26,118 nucleotides of DNA from Bacteroides sp. GTDB taxonomy: Bacteria > Bacteroidota > Bacteroidia > Bacteroidales > Bacteroidaceae. The DNA lies in NCBI GenBank assembly GCA_019416685.1, contig DXWV01000070.1, positions 86,808 to 112,925 on the forward strand, given 5' to 3'. The notes under the pieces are model-generated. The model had not been told where the DNA came from. It searched no databases and saw only the letters and a program-made list of their open reading frames with translations. Below are positions 22,914 through 26,118 of this stretch, in pieces. The first letter of the stretch is position 1, and each line of letters opens with the position of its first letter. Both the position numbers and the translations under genes were made by a program.

Positions 22914-23731
22914 TAAATATAGGAAAATATATAGAGATGGCCATAAACTGGCTGACAGAACATTTTGCTTCTTTCTTTGATGCGCTGAGTATGGGTATTG
23001 GAGGGTTCATTGACGGTTTTCAACATGTATTATTCGGGATACCATTTTATATTACTATTGTGGCGCTTGCCGTGCTTGCCTGGTTTAAGGCAGGCAAGGG
23101 AGTGGCGATATTTACTTTGCTGGGATTATTGCTTATTTATGGTATGGGATTCTGGGAAGAGACGATGCAGACACTTGCACTGGTACTTTCTTCCACCTGT
23201 CTTGCTTTGTTGCTGGGAGTACCATTAGGTATCTGGACGGCAAACAGCGACCGTTGTAATAAGATAATGCGTCCTATACTTGACTTTATGCAGACGATGC
23301 CGGCTTTTGTTTATCTGATTCCGGCAGTATTATTCTTCGGATTGGGGACAGTTCCGGGAGCTTTTGCAACCATTATCTTTGCTATGCCTCCGGTGGTTCG
23401 TCTTACAGGGTTGGGGATACGTCAGGTTCCCAAGAATGTAGTGGAAGCTACCCGTTCGTTTGGAGCTACTCCCTGGCAATTGCTTTATAAAGTGCAGTTA
23501 CCGTTAGCACTACCCACTATATTGACGGGGATAAACCAAACAATTATGATGTCTCTTTCTATGGTTGTTATTGCTGCTATGATTTCTGCCGGTGGATTGG
23601 GAGAGGTTGTGTTGAAAGGTATTACTCAGATGAAAATCGGTTTAGGCTTTGAAGGAGGTATAGCTGTGGTTATACTTGCCATTGTTCTGGACCGTATTAC
23701 ACAGGGAATAGCGCAGAACAAAAAGAAATGA
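22910..23731 (+). CDS. proW: Glycine betaine/proline-type ABC transporter permease
   Basis: 273 residues with an N-terminal amphipathic part, about six membrane helices and the binding-protein-dependent transport signature loop (EATRSFGATPWQLLYKVQLPLALPTI), which docks the ATPase. The hydrophobic segments include ALAVLAWF, ALVLSSTCLALLLGVPLGIW and the C-terminal GGIAVVILAIVLDRI. It is translationally coupled to the ATPase by a 4-nt overlap. Length and motif order match ProW/OpuAB. Confidence 0.95.
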   Translation: MINIGKYIEMAINWLTEHFASFFDALSMGIGGFIDGFQHVLFGIPFYITIVALAVLAWFKAGKGVAIFTLLGLLLIYGMGFWEETMQTLALVLSSTCLALLLGVPLGIWTANSDRCNKIMRPILDFMQTMPAFVYLIPAVLFFGLGTVPGAFATIIFAMPPVVRLTGLGIRQVPKNVVEATRSFGATPWQLLYKVQLPLALPTILTGINQTIMMSLSMVVIAAMISAGGLGEVVLKGITQMKIGLGFEGGIAVVILAIVLDRITQGIAQNKKK

Positions 23732-23898
23732 TGAGTTGAATTCATTGGTGCAATTAATTTGATACTAAATATATTTAAACAGGTTCGAAATGATGAAAGA
23801 TGACTGGGGGACATGCTCCGCCGGGCCTCATTATCGTATAAAAAGAAATTTATCTTCAGCTCATGAATTCAATAAATCAATATTAATAAGAAAAAAGT

Positions 23899-24756
23899 AT
23901 GAATAAGAAAATAAAAAATAGTATAGTAGTTTTACTTGCTGTACTTCTTTTTGCCTCTTGTTGGGGTGGAGGAAATAATAAAAAGATAAGGATTGCCTAT
24001 GCCAATTGGTCGGAGGGTATTGCCATGACATATCTGGTAAGGGAAATTTTGCAGGAGCAAGGATATGACGTTGAACTGTTGAATGCTGATTTGGCTCCTA
24101 TATTTACTTCGCTTTCCCGAAAAAAAGCAGATGTTTTTATGGATGTTTGGTTACCTGTAACGATGAGCGACTACATAGAACAATATGGTGATAAACTGGA
24201 AATCATAGGTGATATATATGATAAAGCCCGTATCGGCTTGGTAGTGCCGGAGTATGTGACTATTAATTCAATTGGTGAATTGAATTCCCAAAAAGATCAT
24301 TTTGGCTCGAAGATTGTCGGTATTGATGCAGGAGCTGGTATTATGCGAGCTACAGAAAATGCTATCAATGATTATGCTTTGGATTATAAACTGCTGACTT
24401 CGAGTGGACCTGCCATGACGGCTTCACTGAAAAAAGCAATTGACAGGAATGAATGGATCGTTGTAACAGGCTGGACACCTCACTGGATGTTTGACCGTTT
24501 TAATTTGAAAATATTGCAAGATCCTAAAAATATTTATGGTAGTGCAGAGAAGATTCATATAATTACCTGGAAGGATTTTCCGGAGAAAGATCCGTTTGCT
24601 ACTCAGTTTTTCAAGAATATCCGTCTGACAGATGAGCAGATCAGTTCTTTGATGATGGCTATGGAAGAAACAGAGAAAACAGAAAAGGAAGCTGCCCGTA
24701 AATGGATGGATGAACACCGGGAGTTGGTGGATAGCTGGATTCCGCAGGAGCAGTAA
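23899..24756 (+). CDS. proX: Glycine betaine-type substrate-binding lipoprotein
   Basis: 285 residues with a lipoprotein signal (VVLLAVLLFASC, lipid attached to Cys21). The OpuAC/ProX fold is shown by the aromatic ligand-box residues: NWSEG near the start of domain 1, DVWLPVTM, and GWTPHWMFDRF. Trp/Tyr side chains at such positions hold the quaternary ammonium of glycine betaine or similar. It lies 167 nt after the permease, a longer gap than between the other two genes, with no clear terminator or promoter between, so it is probably in the same operon and perhaps expressed at a different level. A strong hairpin terminator follows 8 nt after the stop. Confidence 0.94.
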   Translation: MNKKIKNSIVVLLAVLLFASCWGGGNNKKIRIAYANWSEGIAMTYLVREILQEQGYDVELLNADLAPIFTSLSRKKADVFMDVWLPVTMSDYIEQYGDKLEIIGDIYDKARIGLVVPEYVTINSIGELNSQKDHFGSKIVGIDAGAGIMRATENAINDYALDYKLLTSSGPAMTASLKKAIDRNEWIVVTGWTPHWMFDRFNLKILQDPKNIYGSAEKIHIITWKDFPEKDPFATQFFKNIRLTDEQISSLMMAMEETEKTEKEAARKWMDEHRELVDSWIPQEQ

Positions 24757-24764
24757 ACAAATAA

Positions 24765-24796
24765 AAAGGCGGAAATCCTTTCGGATTCCCGCCTTT
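24765..24796. terminator. Bidirectional terminator between proX and nifJ
   Basis: AAAGGCGG-A-AATCC, loop TTTC, GGATT-C-CCGCCTTT: a 13-bp stem with one A-C mismatch, A-rich on the left and T-rich on the right, so it can end both convergent transcripts. Confidence 0.92.
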
Positions 24797-24818
24797 CTTA
24801 TTTAATAAGTTGAATTAC

Positions 24819-26118
24819 TTATTCGGCAACACCCCAAGCCTGGTTGGCCAGACGCTTGTAGTTGTTATAACGCCATTTAGCGTTGTTCTCTGCTGCCAGG
24901 AACAGTTCTTCAGCTTCAGCAGGATACTGTTTTGCCAAAGAAGCGAAACGAACTTCACCTTTCAAGAAACCCTGGAAGTCTTCCCAGTTCGGCTCTTTGC
25001 TATCCAGTGAGAATGGATTCTTACCTTCAGCTTCTAAAGCTGGATTGTAACGCCACAAGTGCCAGTAACCGCACTTAACAGCTTTTTCTTCTTCTTCCTG
25101 GCTCTTACCCATACCAGCTTTCAGACCATGGTTGATACATGGAGCGTAAGCGATGATGAGTGATGGTCCCGGATATGCTTCAGCTTCGCGGATAGCTTTC
25201 AAGGTCTGAGCCTGGTCAGCACCCATTGCGATCTGTGCAACATAAACATAACCGTAAGTAGTAGCCATCAGACCAAGGTCTTTCTTACGGATGCGCTTAC
25301 CAGAAGCAGCAAACTTAGCGATAGCACCTACCGGAGTAGCCTTAGAAGACTGGCCACCTGTATTTGAGTAAACTTCAGTATCGAGTACCAGGATGTTAAC
25401 GTCCTTACCGCTGGCGATAACGTGGTCAAGACCACCGTAACCGATGTCATAAGAAGCACCATCACCACCGATGATCCACTGGCTGCGTTTAACGAGGAAG
25501 TGAGTCAGACCTTTCAGTTCTTTGCAAACTGGGCAACCTGCAGCAACACCTTGTTCGATAATTGCTTCAATTTGTGGAGCAAGTTCCTTAGTCTTATCTG
25601 CATCGTACATGTTTTCGATCCATGCTTTCAATACTTCTTTTGCTTCAGCCGGAGCATTTTCACCTGCAAGAATCTGGTTGAATAGTTTCACGATACGGTC
25701 ACGCATCTTTTCGTTAGCAAGTTCCATACCCAGACCAAACTCACAGAAGTCTTCGAACAGAGAGTTAGCCCATGCCGGACCGTGACCCTTTTCGTTTGTA
25801 GTGTAAGGAGTAGAAGGTACTGAACCAGAGTAGATAGAAGAACATCCGGTAGCATTAGCAACCATTTCGCGGTCACCAAACAACTGAGTGATCAGTTTCA
25901 CATACGGGGTTTCACCACAACCTGAGCAAGCGCCGGAGAACTCAAACAGCGGAGTTGCGAACTGAGAGTTCTTAACGTTGGCTTTGATGTCAACCAGGTG
26001 TTGTTTGCTCTTCACGTTGTCAATGCAATAAGTCCAGTTATCAGCCTGAGCCAATTGGCTTTCGAGGTGTTTCATGGTCAATGCCTTGCCACCCTTCTTC
26101 GGATTACCCGGACAGATG
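24819..26118 (-). CDS. nifJ: Pyruvate:ferredoxin (flavodoxin) oxidoreductase, C-terminal part (runs off right edge)
   Basis: The last ~433 codons of a ~1190-residue enzyme; the frame is open to the window edge (entering with ICPGNPKKGGK). It holds the thiamine-diphosphate domain: CSGCGETPYVKL with cluster-binding cysteines, ATGCSSIYSGS, GDGASYDIGYGGLDH, and the TPP/Mg motif VYSNTGGQSSKATP, plus the conserved late Cys in YAPCINHGLKAG. The enzyme makes acetyl-CoA and CO2 from pyruvate while reducing ferredoxin or flavodoxin, a central step of anaerobic metabolism. Convergent with proX and separated by the terminator. Strong codon bias suggests high expression. Confidence 0.97.
   Translation of the reverse strand, partial: ICPGNPKKGGKALTMKHLESQLAQADNWTYCIDNVKSKQHLVDIKANVKNSQFATPLFEFSGACSGCGETPYVKLITQLFGDREMVANATGCSSIYSGSVPSTPYTTNEKGHGPAWANSLFEDFCEFGLGMELANEKMRDRIVKLFNQILAGENAPAEAKEVLKAWIENMYDADKTKELAPQIEAIIEQGVAAGCPVCKELKGLTHFLVKRSQWIIGGDGASYDIGYGGLDHVIASGKDVNILVLDTEVYSNTGGQSSKATPVGAIAKFAASGKRIRKKDLGLMATTYGYVYVAQIAMGADQAQTLKAIREAEAYPGPSLIIAYAPCINHGLKAGMGKSQEEEEKAVKCGYWHLWRYNPALEAEGKNPFSLDSKEPNWEDFQGFLKGEVRFASLAKQYPAEAEELFLAAENNAKWRYNNYKRLANQAWGVAE

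Noticed and set aside
23732..23898. Separate promoter or terminator between permease and binding protein
   Set aside because: No TAnnTTTG box at useful spacing and no stable hairpin with a T-run; treated as an internal operon gap.

Overview
The window looks like chromosome of a gut Bacteroides (phylum Bacteroidota). The evidence is a full-length fused fucokinase/GDP-fucose pyrophosphorylase (Fkp), a hybrid one-protein two-component regulator, a SusC-style N-terminal module, promoter -7 boxes of the TAnnTTTG type rather than a classical -10, and few strong Shine-Dalgarno sequences. Species cannot be fixed from the sequence alone.

Positions 1-5320 (minus strand, AT-rich) hold a duplicated polymorphic-toxin locus. 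Each module reads, in transcription order: a secreted transglutaminase-like protein, a short secreted carrier ending in a minimal Rhs core (no Rhs repeats), a variable C-terminal toxin tip starting exactly after the DPDGKD core motif, and a membrane protein that is the probable immunity partner. The two modules share a 762-bp near-identical core but carry unrelated tips, both with a His...Asn-Asn-Cys signature of permuted NlpC/P60-like (papain-fold) enzymes. Two features are unusual. The carrier in both copies is interrupted by the same in-frame TAA, 12 nt before a possible GTG restart. In the upstream copy the transglutaminase-like gene has a clean 858-bp in-frame deletion plus a one-base frameshift. 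About 860 bp of AT-rich DNA between the modules holds only a possible immunity-gene remnant.

Positions 5320-6100 are non-coding, with a compact set of nested and competing inverted repeats (three CTCTACGAG motifs exactly 22 bp apart) and a consensus promoter box. Positions 6104-17642 (plus strand) form a tightly spaced four-gene run: a giant alpha-2-macroglobulin-like protein with an intact CxEQ thioester motif and an inserted SusC-like N-terminal module; a hybrid sensor/response regulator with a sugar-binding-type periplasmic domain; a small O6-alkylguanine transferase-like protein; and Fkp, which turns salvaged L-fucose into GDP-L-fucose for capsule and glycoprotein glycans.

Positions 17643-21300 (minus strand) contain an inverted-repeat element, a single-domain PAS protein, an outer-membrane barrel protein with an odd C-terminal extension, and two paralogous secreted proteins with type-IX-like C-terminal domains. 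Positions 21687-24756 (plus strand) encode a complete glycine betaine/proline-type osmoprotectant ABC transporter (ATPase with CBS domains, permease, lipoprotein binding protein). A bidirectional hairpin terminator separates it from the convergent 3' part of the pyruvate:ferredoxin oxidoreductase gene, which runs off the right edge.
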